A stretch of DNA of 47,978 bases from assembly GCA_963749485.1 (NCBI GenBank), contig CAVVMV010000028.1, forward strand, positions 1-47,978, given 5' to 3'. The translations under genes were made by a program, and so were the position numbers. The first letter of the stretch is position 1, and the number at the start of each line of letters is the position of its first letter. Source of the DNA: JAZGGS01 sp963749485 (GTDB lineage: Bacteria > Bacteroidota > Ignavibacteria > Ignavibacteriales > Ignavibacteriaceae). The notes under the pieces were generated by a model. It was given only the letters and a program-made list of their open reading frames with translations. It was not told the DNA's origin and did no database searches. Shown here one piece after another: positions 1 to 8,084 of the stretch.

Positions 1-189
1 CTGAAGAGAATAACGGCTTCCGTTGCCACTATTTGCGAACTTGCATTTCCATTAACGGCAGTGATGCTAGAATACTTTTTACGGGGAAACATTATGGGTC
101 CGGTTCAATGGGCTGGAGCGTTTCTATTACTTTTCAGCATAGTAAGAGTTACTAATCTTTCTTCTATTATGACTAAAGCCAAGGACTAG
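1..189 (+). CDS. EamA/DMT-family transporter, C-terminal fragment
   Basis: The window opens inside a gene whose last 62 codons read in frame 1 to a TAG. The fragment starts as LKRITASVATICELAFPLTA, continues with a second hydrophobic helix, and ends in a short basic tail. A helix-loop-helix ending of this kind, with a Pro in the first helix, is typical of the last two transmembrane segments of EamA (drug/metabolite transporter) proteins. The substrate cannot be inferred. The stop codon overlaps by two bases the stop of the convergent SRPBCC gene, so no terminator lies between them. The family call rests on a short piece. Confidence 0.55.
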   Translation: MKRITASVATICELAFPLTAVMLEYFLRGNIMGPVQWAGAFLLLFSIVRVTNLSSIMTKAKD

Positions 190-618
190 CTTTCAGAAAT
201 GTTGGAAAACGGAGTCCCTTTGCCTGTTTCGCAAAACAGCTTTACGCTCCGTAAATAATATCCCCAATGATAGTTACAGGATGCAAAGAAATCTGTTTCT
301 TCTTTCCAATTGCTCGTGTGTGAATTTTAGAATTGTATCGCCTTCTTTTTCTTCAAGATCAAAAAGAAAAGTTGTCCCTATCCATTCTTTATCACCCTTG
401 ATGCATTCCCACACAACTATACTATTTGGAACAAGTTTTACTATTTTCATTTTAATATGGTATTGAACATCAAATTTAAATTCTGCAATACCATCAACTC
501 GTTCATCTGTTTTTGCTTCAAGTGTCCACCATCCTCTAAGCCCTTCTGTTGATGTGAGTGCTTTGTACACTTTTTCGGGAGATGTTTTTATCATTAGGAG
601 ATGTTTTATGCTGGCCAT
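186..618 (-). CDS. SRPBCC/AHSA1-like ligand-binding protein (frameshifted)
   Basis: The N-terminal part resembles the START/AHSA1 fold: an opening helix with SPEKVYKALTS, then EGLRGWWT, strands, and LKFTHEQ. That frame stops at 274. From about 300 a neighbouring frame carries the expected family ending (TDFFASCNYHWGYYLRSVK) and runs to a TAG at 186-188. The full protein is then about 143 residues, the normal family length. The break fits one extra T in a TTGG context, so the gene is probably intact in the organism. The family binds hydrophobic ligands in a deep cavity; the ligand here is unknown. It lies 77 bases downstream of the DinB-like gene on the same strand and may be cotranscribed with it. 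Confidence 0.75.
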
Positions 619-695
619 ATTTAATTAAGTATAATTAATTGTGAAAGTCATTGCGAGTTTCAAATTCCCTCGCAATAACTTTCTACTAATGCTGG

Positions 696-1266
696 TTATC
701 CTTCGCCTTCTTCTTTTTTACTCCATGGCGGAGTTACGCCATTCATTCTTCCGTAGGCAATACCCTGTCCAAGGTGCTCGTGTGAATGATTAAGAAGACT
801 GATCATAAAGTTTCTCATTGACATCTCCATTCCAAATGGAGTTTGAACCATTTTATTCAAATCTTCTTCTGTAAGTTTTCCCGCTGCTTCATTAACAGCA
901 GCAAACGAATCTTTAAGCATCTTTGCAATTTCATCTTTATCGGTTGTGCTTTTTTCCATTGCACCGCGCTCGCCCTCCATTTCGGCACCCGTCATAAAAG
1001 AAGTCAACATATGGTTTGCTTCTGCAACGTGAAGATAGATCTGTCCGCAGGTTCTAACACCTTCCGCCGGTGCCCAGCTCATTTGTTCCTGAGACATTGC
1101 TCCAAGTAAATCGGATAACCTGCCCTCGATAAAAGCATTCTGTCCAAGGTATTCCTGAACAAATACTGGTTGACTTGGCTGGGTTGGTTGCAGAAGCTGG
1201 TTTGATTATCACCAGCAAAACCGCTGCAATAATTAATGAGAAGAAAATTGAATTAAACTTGCGCAT
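696..1266 (-). CDS. Exported DinB-like protein (frameshifted after the signal peptide)
   Basis: The body matches the DinB four-helix fold. It has a His in IYLHVAEANH on an early helix and the C-terminal HSHEHLGQ motif, which supply the usual metal-binding histidines. A shorter start at 1097 exists, but the same frame extends upstream as PVFVQEYLGQNAFIEGRLSD, which is clearly coding. The frame directly before that encodes MRKFNSIFFSLIIAAVLLVI, a strong signal peptide starting at 1266. A single indel near 1195-1205 separates the two parts, so the product is probably an exported DinB-like protein of about 190 residues. DinB relatives include thiol-dependent transferases and damage-inducible proteins; no specific reaction is supported here. 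Confidence 0.7.
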
Positions 1267-1705
1267 AGCGCCTCCTATAGAGCTATTGATAAATAAGTAG
1301 TAAAGTTAATTGAGTTTGAATATATAAAATTAAGTTTTGACTTGTCAACTGGATTTTCATTTTTATGTGTGATGTAGATCATCTTCATTCAAGTCTATCA
1401 TTTTTCTTTTTCGCAAGCAAACATCAGTTTTAATTTATTACGAACTATTTTTTAAAAATTAATATTGAGTTTCGTGTTCTGTAGTCACCTTTGTTTTAAC
1501 AAAATATTGATGGGGGAAAGTGATTTTTATTAGTTGGCTATTACCACAAAAACTGTTTAACTTTACGCTCAATATCAAGCTACTTTAATGATAAAAAAAT
1601 TTTTAATGATAAAGTTTTATTCTTATTCTTCTTATAGCAGCAAATCAAAACAACTTACAAACGAAATTCAATTCCCGTTTAAAAAAGTAATTACCAGGAG
1701 GTATA
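1267..1705. other. Divergent intergenic region, no gene seen
   Basis: This stretch separates the leftward DinB-like gene from the rightward POT transporter and must carry promoters for both. It is very AT-rich. I see no coding potential and no structured RNA family that I recognise. The only notable sequence is a short inverted repeat at 1337-1348, listed separately. A strong Shine-Dalgarno (AGGAGG, 1696-1701) ends the region just before the transporter ATG. Confidence 0.5.
1337..1348. promoter_or_regulatory. Perfect inverted repeat TTGAC-TT-GTCAA
   Basis: A 12-base palindrome with two perfect 5-base arms and a 2-base centre lies in the divergent promoter region between the DinB-like gene and the peptide transporter. 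Its size and symmetry suit a dimeric helix-turn-helix regulator, but I cannot name one. TTGAC also resembles a -35 element, which may be coincidental. Confidence 0.25.
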
Positions 1706-3207
1706 ATGTTTAAAGGTCATCCGAAAGGATTGTATGTTCTCTTTTTTACCGAGATGTGGGAGCGGTTCGGTTTTTATACGATGCTTGCCATTTTTGTTTA
1801 TTATATGCAGGAAAATTTCGGCTGGGATGCCACTACCGCAACTAACGTGTATGGTATTTTCCTTGCGGGAGTTTATATCACACCCATTATCGGCGGCTGG
1901 CTTGCAGATAATGTTTTAGGATACGGAAAGACAATTACGCTTGGTGCAATTGTAATGGGAATTGGTTATCTGATGATGGCTGTCCCTACAAGTTCGCCCC
2001 TTCAATTATATATTGCATTAGTTGTTGTATGCATTGGAAACGGATTATTCAAAGCTAACATATCTGTGCTTGTAGGAAATCTTTATGCACATTCGCAGGG
2101 TTCGCTTAAAGATGCAGGGTACAATATTTTTTATATGGGAATAAACATTGGCGCTTTTTATGCACCAATGGCTGCGGCTGGTATCAAACGTTTTGTCATG
2201 GAAAACTTTAGTGTAACTCTTGCTGAAGGTTATAATGCCGGATTTGCTGTTGCAGCAGCTGGAATGGTTATTTCTCTTTTGATTTTCTGTAATCTTTAAA
2301 AAATATTATGCAAATGCAGATTATCGAGCTAAAGAAAAAGAAAATGCTGATGTTGATGTTGTGCTTACAAAATCTCAGGAAAAAGAGAGAATTATTGCCC
2401 TGATGACAATTTTTGCAATTGTTATTTTCTTCTGGATGGCTTTTCACCAGAATGGTTCAGCGCTCTCGCTATTTGCAAGAGATTATACTGATGTGTTTGT
2501 GGGCAAATTTACCTATCTCCTTTTTGATGTTATTGGATTGCACGCAGTATTATTTGTGTTACTTGGTGGATCCGCTGCATTTGTATCTAAAACAACTAAA
2601 GCAAAGGGAATCGGCGCTCTGTTCGCAGTTATTGGTCTTATTGTTATAATCTTAAAGTTAAATATATTAGGTGATCAGAACGAAATTGCACCCGAACAGT
2701 TTCAATCATTCAATCCAATGTTCATTGTACTTCTTACACCAATTATGGTTGGTTGGTTTGGTTATTTAAATAAAAAGGGAAGAGAGCCTTCTTCCCCTGC
2801 AAAAATTGGAATTGGTATGATAATTACCGGCTTAGCATATATTATAATGGTTATTGCAGTAACTAGGTTTACCATCTATGCTTGAGCTTGGTGGTGGCAG
2901 CTCTTCAATAACAGTATCTGCATATTGGTTGATGGGTACATATTTTACTTTAACAATTGCTGAGTTGCATTTAAGCCCAATGGGTCTTTCTTTCGTGTCT
3001 AAAGTTTCGCCGCCAAAAATGAAAGGGCTAATGATGGGCGGCTGGTTTGGCGCAACTGCTATTGGAAATTATCTTTCAGGTTTTGTAGGAAGATTCTATC
3101 AAAATTGGGAACTCTGGCAATTTTTCTTGCTGCTGGTTATTACTTCATTCTTTGCAGCAATAATTCTCAAATTGTTTCTTAAGAAACTTAAACACGCAAC
3201 TGAATAA
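1706..3207 (+). CDS. POT/PTR2-family proton-dependent oligopeptide transporter (frameshifted twice)
   Basis: This inner-membrane major-facilitator protein should import di- and tripeptides with protons. The N-terminus has the POT signature region (FFTEMWERFGFYTMLAIF), then a short basic loop after GGWLADNVLGYG. The C-terminal part carries SPPKMKGLMMGGWF, the conserved POT segment before the last helices. Coding continues in three frames with switches near 2286-2290 and 2865-2875. Together they span about 500 residues, the usual length, with no gap in conserved regions. The start at 1706 follows a near-perfect Shine-Dalgarno (1696-1701). A rho-independent terminator follows directly. Both breaks look like single-base indels. 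Confidence 0.88.
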
Positions 3208-3214
3208 AATTATC

Positions 3215-3239
3215 AACCCCGCCCTTGCGGGGTTTTTAT
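3215..3239 (+). terminator. Rho-independent terminator after the POT transporter
   Basis: An 8-base-pair stem AACCCCGC / GCGGGGTT with a CCTT loop is followed directly by a run of T residues. It lies eight bases past the transporter stop codon. Confidence 0.9.
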
Positions 3240-3311
3240 TTCTTGTGAATCCTTTTTGTTCTTTGATAATCAAACTACTTTACGAAGAAATTTATTTAGG
3301 AATTATACTCT

Positions 3312-3692
3312 GTGCAGATATTATTATACACAATTATTGCGGTTGTTTTATTCTTCATTATTAAGAAGGCATTGCTAATAAGATCTATTAAGCATTATTC
3401 CCCGGTTGATGCATCGCAAAAACTAAAGAAGGGAAACAACACCGTGCTGCTTGATGTACGGACATCTTTAGAAAGAAAAAAGAGTAGTATTAAAGGTTCG
3501 TTTCATATTCCTCTTCCGGAAATAAACAGCAAAGCAGCAGAGCTAAAGAAGTTTAAGGATAAAGAGATTATTTGCTATTGCAGAACGGGCAGCAGGAGTC
3601 TTAATGCAGCATCAAAATTAAAGAAGCATGGTTTTACCGTTGCAAACCTTAGGGGTGGAATGATGCAATGGAATGCGATAGGATTAAGATGA
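3312..3692 (+). CDS. Membrane-anchored rhodanese-like protein
   Basis: A single rhodanese domain (about residues 30-125) follows one N-terminal transmembrane helix (residues 2-22). Features visible are LLDVRTSLERKK, the loop KGSFHIPLPE, and the active-site loop CRTGSRS with Cys90 as the likely persulfide carrier. Single-domain rhodaneses transfer sulfane sulfur to acceptors such as thioredoxin or small thiols. Translation starts at GTG 3312, preceded by TAGGAA. The last codons overlap the next start in an ATGA arrangement (3689-3692), so the two genes are translationally coupled. This is the first gene of a five-gene cluster that ends with thioredoxin. Confidence 0.85.
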   Translation: MQILLYTIIAVVLFFIIKKALLIRSIKHYSPVDASQKLKKGNNTVLLDVRTSLERKKSSIKGSFHIPLPEINSKAAELKKFKDKEIICYCRTGSRSLNAASKLKKHGFTVANLRGGMMQWNAIGLR

Positions 3693-3919
3693 TAAAAAAA
3701 GTTGCAAAGCTTGCTTTCCCAATTTTACTAGGTGCGCTCGGAGGATATCTTTACTATTATTTTATTGGTTGTAACAATGGCTGTGCAATAACTGGCAGTC
3801 CGGTTAATAGTACTGCTTATGGTTCTGTTATAGGTGCACTATTCACAAATTGGAAATCAGGAATTAAATCATTAAAAAATAATGGAGAAGAAAATGAAAA
3901 AGAACATGGGAACGATTGA
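3689..3919 (+). CDS. DUF6132 small membrane protein
   Basis: A 76-residue protein with one or two hydrophobic segments (FPILLGALGGYLYYYFIG) followed by a Cys-bearing turn, CNNGCAITGSPVNS. The GYLYY...GC...G.C.ITG.P pattern is typical of DUF6132, a family of unknown function often found next to rhodanese and thioredoxin genes. The start at 3689 is chosen because ATGA overlaps the rhodanese stop; an earlier in-frame ATG at 3668 lies inside that gene. The 3' end overlaps the next gene by 26 bases, which indicates tight coupling. Confidence 0.75.
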   Translation: MIKKVAKLAFPILLGALGGYLYYYFIGCNNGCAITGSPVNSTAYGSVIGALFTNWKSGIKSLKNNGEENEKEHGND

Positions 3920-4106
3920 TCGTGTTGTAAGATCATTAGTAGCAGTACTTATTGCAATTCTTTATTTCACTAATCAAATTAGTGGTCTTGCAGCAATTAT
4001 ACTGGGTATTGTTGCAATAGCATTTTTAGTAACAAGTTTTATGAGTTCTTGTCCGGCATATATGCCATTTAAAATTTCAACAATTAAAAAAAACAATAAA
4101 AATTAA
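3894..4106 (+). CDS. DUF2892 (YgaP-like transmembrane) protein
   Basis: A 70-residue protein with two transmembrane helices. It opens MKKNMGTIDRVVRSLVAV, the characteristic start of DUF2892 proteins, and has a Ser-Cys-Pro turn (SSCPAYMPF) after the second helix. The start at 3894 is preceded by GGAG at 3884-3887; an upstream in-frame ATG at 3882 lacks a site. In other bacteria this domain is fused to rhodanese (as in YgaP), and here the two are separate but adjacent. A role in membrane-linked sulfur transfer is inferred from that fusion and from the neighbours. Confidence 0.8.
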   Translation: MKKNMGTIDRVVRSLVAVLIAILYFTNQISGLAAIILGIVAIAFLVTSFMSSCPAYMPFKISTIKKNNKN

Positions 4107-4127
4107 CTGAAGTATAAAGGTGAAGTT

Positions 4128-4511
4128 ATGCAATATGGTTTTTCAAAAACAGTAGATTTACCATTTGAACAGACAATTGAAAAGGTAACTGAAGAATTAA
4201 AGAAAGAAGGGTTCGGCGTATTAACAACTATTGATGTAAAAGAAACCCTTAAGAAAAAAATTGATGTTGATTTTAAAAAGTATACAATCCTCGGTGCTTG
4301 CAATCCTCCAATTGCACATAAAGCCCTTCAGACGGAAGAAGAGCTTGGATTACTTTTACCCTGTAACGTAATTGTATACGAAAAAGATGATAAAACAAAA
4401 GTTTCTATCTTCGATCCTATGTTAATGACAAACATTGTAGATAACGAACAGATGGAACCAATAGCTAAAGAAGTTAAAGAAAAATTGCAGCGTGTACTCG
4501 CTGAAGTATAA
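4128..4511 (+). CDS. DUF302 domain protein
   Basis: A 127-residue soluble protein made almost entirely of a DUF302 domain. Recognisable features are the opening YGFSKTVDLPFEQTIEKVTE, the KEGFGVLTTIDVKETLKKK segment, the CNPPIAHKAL turn, and the LLLPCNVIVYE strand with Cys. The family's biochemical role is not established. It is often found with thioredoxin and rhodanese genes and has a conserved Cys, which suggests a thiol-related role (inference). It sits 21 bases downstream of the DUF2892 gene and 22 bases before thioredoxin, so it belongs to the same transcript. Confidence 0.82.
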   Translation: MQYGFSKTVDLPFEQTIEKVTEELKKEGFGVLTTIDVKETLKKKIDVDFKKYTILGACNPPIAHKALQTEEELGLLLPCNVIVYEKDDKTKVSIFDPMLMTNIVDNEQMEPIAKEVKEKLQRVLAEV

Positions 4512-4533
4512 AAAAAAGGAAAGGTAAACTGTA

Positions 4534-4899
4534 ATGGCAGAACATTTAACAAAAAAAACATTCCAGGAAAAAATATTTAACTACGAAAAAAGCCAGGAAT
4601 GGAAATATGAAGGGGATCTACCCGCAGTAGTTGATTTCTGGGCTCCATGGTGTGGTCCATGTAAAATGGTAGGACCGATAATAGATGAGCTTTCTAAAGA
4701 GTATGAAGGTAAAGTAAACTTCTATAAAGTGAATACAGACGAAGAGCAGGAGCTTGGCGGGGTATTCGGAATTAAAAGCATTCCTTCCTTACTTTTCATT
4801 CCAAAAGAAGGTCAGCCCAAAATGGCAGTTGGGGCAGTACCTAAAGAATCTATGAAAGAAACAATCGAAAAAGAGTTTTTTACAAAAGAAACTGTTTAA
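4534..4899 (+). CDS. trxA: Thioredoxin
   Basis: A 121-residue cytoplasmic thioredoxin. The active site WCGPC has Cys40 and Cys43, and the cis-Pro loop is present as SIPSLLFI. Like several Bacteroidota/Chlorobi homologues it has a slightly long N-terminus before the first strand. It reduces disulfides using electrons from thioredoxin reductase, which is not in this window. It is the last gene of the rhodanese-DUF6132-DUF2892-DUF302 cluster and is the likely reductant for persulfides made there (inference from context). A hairpin terminator follows at 4908. Confidence 0.92.
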   Translation: MAEHLTKKTFQEKIFNYEKSQEWKYEGDLPAVVDFWAPWCGPCKMVGPIIDELSKEYEGKVNFYKVNTDEEQELGGVFGIKSIPSLLFIPKEGQPKMAVGAVPKESMKETIEKEFFTKETV

Positions 4900-6109
4900 T
4901 CTTTTAAATGCGGGAGAAATCCCGCATCTTTTTTATTTTGTTTAAAGAAAAAATATTGTGGTCTTAAAAGCTTTGCATAGTTTAAAGGATTTTTCATCAG
5001 TCCACTGTATTTTATCTCTCCCGTTATAACATCTGCAAGCAATTCGCTTAACCTCTTACCGTAATGCTTAAATACAAATCTTCTTATATGGGGTGAACCA
5101 TGCACAAACCATGCTAGTATCCTTGCATACTTTAATTCATTAAATAATGGTTTTAAATTTCTTAGATAAGTCGTTTCCACTTTTTTTGTGTCGCTGTTTC
5201 CCCCGATCACTGCTTTTGCTGCAAGCTGTCCGCTTTCAATTGCATAGCTTATTCCTTCAGTAGTAATAGGATCAGCTAACCCAATAGTATCACCGGTTAA
5301 TAAAATTCTTTTATAAACTGGTTTTAATCGGAACGGGTTAATGGGAATAATATGTCCATGTTTTTCAATGTTTGCTATATCTTTCAAACCGAGCATTGTA
5401 AAATATTTTTCCAGATAATCATTAAGATTTACCTTGAGTTTTTTCATTGAAGCAATGCCAACAGAAAGGTGATTATTTTTTAGGGAAGACCCATGCATAA
5501 CCGTGAGGAATAAACCCGAAATCAAACCGGGTTGAATTTTTATAATAATCAAACTCATCATCCGGCAAAGAAACTTCGCACTCAATAGCGGGAACCCTAA
5601 AATAATTTTTATTCATCCCGGAGATTTTTGCAGAAATACCGGAAGCACCATCGGCACCAATTACAAAATCAGCCTTAAAAGTAGTGCTGCCGGTTACAAC
5701 CTCTACATCTTTGTCATTACAATCTACACTTATTACCTTAACAACATCGTTAACTTTTGCCCCCTTCTTAACTGCTTCCGAAATTATCAAATTATCCAGG
5801 TCAGCCCTCATCATCATGGTTATTACCGGTTTTTCTCTTGTCACTTTAAAGAATAAATCAGTTTCATGGTCATATATATCTATGGTGTTAAAATTTCTTT
5901 CAACAATTCCATCGGTGTTAAACGGCAGTTTTTCTATTGCACGATGCACTAACGCCCCCGCCGCAGGTTTTATACCGTGGTAATTTTTCTTTTTCAAGCA
6001 CTATTACATTTGCTCCGCTATTAGCAAGTTCATATGCTGCCGATGCGCCCGCAGCCCCGGCGCCGATAATTATTACATCATATTTATGTTGCTGAGAATG
6101 TGTGTTCAT
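4896..6109 (-). CDS. Geranylgeranyl-reductase-family FAD oxidoreductase (frameshifted twice)
   Basis: A flavoprotein of about 400 residues read in three frames. The N-terminus has the FAD dinucleotide motif GAGAAGASAAYEL and LPRYKTCGGG. The middle part ends YAWVFPKK. The C-terminal part has HLSVGIA and GDTIGLADPITTEGISYAI, the flavin-contact motif of this family. The breaks sit in homopolymers: a C5 run at 5955-5959 that fits the protein as C4, and a T6 run at 5476-5481 that fits as T5. Both look like sequence errors. Family members reduce prenyl double bonds in chlorophyll side chains, archaeal lipids or menaquinone tails. The start (6107-6109) overlaps the stop of the upstream unknown gene. 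Confidence 0.85.
4908..4933 (+). terminator. Hairpin terminator downstream of thioredoxin
   Basis: A 7-base-pair stem ATGCGGG / CCCGCAT with a 6-base loop is followed by CTTTTTT. It ends the redox operon. The leftward flavoprotein frame reads through this hairpin to a stop at 4896, so the 3' ends of the convergent genes overlap slightly. Confidence 0.85.
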
Positions 6110-6681
6110 AATTTTTTAAATACATTAATTAGCCGTTTTAAACCTGATGTTGAAGAGAGTGACTTAACCGGTTCTGCTTTTAAGAATTCTTTTCTTACAC
6201 TATTAATTAATTGAAGATCAGGGGAAGAAATTTTATAAATAGTGAGATAAGCCATAACAAAGACTGCTGTTTTAAGCGTTAATGCTCTAACTCTTATTGT
6301 GTGCGTAGAGTATCTTCCCGGGTGAATATGTATATAATTTTCTTTCTGATTGCCCATTCTCAATGTCCAGGTAGAGTTGTCCGGCAAAGTAATTAACCTG
6401 TATTCCTTGCCTTCTGAAAACAACCATTGTTTATAGGATTCGTATTCAATTACGTTTTGCTCCTTTAGCAGTTTCTTCGTAAAATCTGTTATTTGTAAAG
6501 GTGTAAGCTTTCCCAAATACAAATCCATTTGAGACTCACCAATTTTGAGCAAAATTGCTGGCAAACTTTCCAGTTCTTCTTCCTTCTTAATTTTATTAAT
6601 CTGATTTGCTATGAAACCGGCATGATGCTTCCAGCAGTTTAAATTGAATGGAGAAGGTGTTTTACAGTTAACTTCCATCAT
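6106..6681 (-). CDS. Conserved-looking protein of unknown function
   Basis: A 191-residue soluble protein that I do not recognise. It has no signal peptide or transmembrane segment. Visible features are an aromatic/His-rich start (FNLNCWKHHAGFI), a helical middle, a WTLRMG strand, and a conserved-looking YIHIHPGRYSTHTIRVRA block. The C-terminus is basic. Its stop overlaps the start of the flavoprotein in an ATGA arrangement, so the two are translationally coupled and probably act together. The DUF493 gene lies 15 bases upstream on the same strand. The start may be either of two adjacent ATG codons. Confidence 0.6.
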   Translation of the reverse strand: MMEVNCKTPSPFNLNCWKHHAGFIANQINKIKKEEELESLPAILLKIGESQMDLYLGKLTPLQITDFTKKLLKEQNVIEYESYKQWLFSEGKEYRLITLPDNSTWTLRMGNQKENYIHIHPGRYSTHTIRVRALTLKTAVFVMAYLTIYKISSPDLQLINSVRKEFLKAEPVKSLSSTSGLKRLINVFKKL

Positions 6682-6696
6682 AATTCTGTTAGATTT

Positions 6697-6963
6697 TTAA
6701 ATGACCATTTTTATATCGGTATGCTCACTTAATTTTTGAAACACCAAATCTCTAACAACTTCAGAAGAAACAAGAACTGTTACATTTAAACTATAATACT
6801 TTTCATTTTTGCTAATGTTCGATGGGGTAATTTCATATTCCAATCCGGGCACTGCTTCTTCAACTGCTTTTAAAAGTTTGTCCACATCATTCCCGATAAT
6901 TTTATACCCCCATTTTGTTGGATATTCAATTACGGGTTTACTTTTCTTTGGATCATTCATCAT
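6697..6963 (-). CDS. DUF493 (YbeD-like) protein
   Basis: An 88-residue protein with the ferredoxin-like alpha/beta pattern of DUF493. It has KWGYKIIGND, a helix, YEITPSNISKNEKYYSLNVT and a final helix-strand. E. coli YbeD, of the same family, is a small regulatory-type protein whose partners are not settled. Length and motif order agree with the family. The gene is the first of a leftward cluster with the unknown protein and the flavoprotein. The start is one of two adjacent ATG codons (6963 or 6960). Confidence 0.75.
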   Translation of the reverse strand: MMNDPKKSKPVIEYPTKWGYKIIGNDVDKLLKAVEEAVPGLEYEITPSNISKNEKYYSLNVTVLVSSEVVRDLVFQKLSEHTDIKMVI

Positions 6964-7063
6964 TTTGTAATATAGTACAAATAATTTTATAAAGAGAAAT
7001 TATTAAAATAAATTCTATTCATTTATATAATTAGCTAAGTTTAACAAAGTTTTTAGTCATCAT

Positions 7064-7093
7064 TTGAATAAAGCACCTGGTTAAGTGTATAAT
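7064..7093 (+). promoter_or_regulatory. Candidate sigma-70-type promoter for the ECF sigma operon
   Basis: TTGAAT (7064-7069) and a perfect TATAAT (7088-7093) are separated by 18 bases. Transcription would begin near 7100, almost at the ATG at 7102. The mRNA would then be leaderless for that start, or would use the strong AAGGAGGAG at 7147-7155 for an internal start. This is sequence similarity only. Confidence 0.4.
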
Positions 7094-7101
7094 TTAATGA
7101 A

Positions 7102-7641
7102 ATGAAAAAAAAGATTATTGAAGATCCTGGTTTATCAATTTCCTTAAAGGAGGAGTTTGAAGTGCTTGTTAAGCAAAATATGAGGCGCGCTTATTTTTCT
7201 GCACTCGGTTTGCTTGGTTCACACGATGCAGCAATGGATGTTACACAAGAAGCTTTTATAAGGGCATACAGGAATTTTAAAAATTATAACCGGGAGAAAA
7301 AATTCTTTACCTGGTATTACCGTATACTTAAAAATCTTTGTTTAAACTTTATACGCGATAGAAAAAGAAAGAACGAAACAGAATATATTGAATATAAAGA
7401 GGATGGACATTCACAAAGCAAGCCAGGTGAAGCAATAGAAAATAAAGAGCTAACAGAAAAATTACAGGAAGCAATAAATGAGCTGGATTTTGACGACCGG
7501 GAAGTTATAATATTAAAGGAGTTTGAGAATCACACATATAAAGAAATTGCTGAAATTCTAAACATCCCGGTTGGAAGTGTTATGTCGAGACTATTCTATG
7601 CAAGGAAAAAACTTGCAGAAAAATTAAAAAGGAAAGTGTAA
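7102..7641 (+). CDS. ECF-type RNA polymerase sigma factor
   Basis: A 179-residue sigma-70-family factor. Region 2 is visible as ALGLLGSHDAAMDVTQEAFI with a following aromatic core FFTWYYRILKNLCLNFIRDR. Region 4 has the helix-turn-helix HTYKEIAEILNIPVGSVMSRL. It directs RNA polymerase to a dedicated promoter set. The start at 7102 preserves the first helix of region 2. A GTG at 7162 has a much better Shine-Dalgarno but would cut into that helix. The stop overlaps the start of the membrane protein downstream by one base, the usual sigma/anti-sigma layout. Confidence 0.9.
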   Translation: MKKKIIEDPGLSISLKEEFEVLVKQNMRRAYFSALGLLGSHDAAMDVTQEAFIRAYRNFKNYNREKKFFTWYYRILKNLCLNFIRDRKRKNETEYIEYKEDGHSQSKPGEAIENKELTEKLQEAINELDFDDREVIILKEFENHTYKEIAEILNIPVGSVMSRLFYARKKLAEKLKRKV

Positions 7642-8084
7642 TGAACGAGAGATTTATAATTCTCCAGGAAAAATATTTTGATGATAGCTTAATACTGAAG
7701 AAAAAGTTGAGTTTAATAATATGTTGGAAACTAATGCTGAATTAAAAAATGAATTTGAAGAACAAAAAAGAATTAAGGAGGTGTTAAGAAAAATGAAACT
7801 TAAGAATCCATCAAGGGAAGTGTGGGACAGCTACTGGATGGGAATTTACAACCGGATTGAAAGAGGAATTGCCTGGGTTGTTATTTCTATTGGTGCATTA
7901 ATCTTTTTCGGCTATGCAAGCTACGAAGTAGTAAATGCATTTATTAACGATACACAAACTCCGCCGCTTGGCAAAATTCGGAATAACTTTACTTATTTTT
8001 GGAGCATTAATTTTAATCTTCTCACTCATCAGGGAAAAAATATTCACTTCAAAAAGAGATAAATATAAGGAGGTCCAAAGATGA
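7641..8084 (+). CDS. Probable anti-sigma factor, membrane protein (frameshifted twice)
   Basis: The protein starts MNERFIILQEKYFDDSL at an ATG overlapping the sigma-factor stop. After an indel near 7690-7700 it continues TEEKVEFNNMLETNAELK. One transmembrane helix follows (GIAWVVISIGALIFFGYA). After a second indel near 7978 comes a further helix (FGITLLIFGALILIFSLI), ending KYKEVQR with a stop overlapping the YbjQ start. A cytoplasmic N-terminal domain followed by membrane helices suits an anti-sigma factor, but the zinc-binding HxxxCxxC motif of many anti-sigma factors is absent. The function is inferred mainly from gene order. Confidence 0.6.

Noticed and set aside
1368..1383. CRP/FNR-like site TGTGA-N6-TCATC upstream of the POT gene
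   Set aside because: Only one half-site matches the consensus well; likely chance in AT-rich sequence.
1706..3207. Programmed ribosomal frameshifting in the POT gene and others
   Set aside because: No consistent slippery heptamer or downstream stem is shared by the breaks, and both gains and losses of a base are needed.
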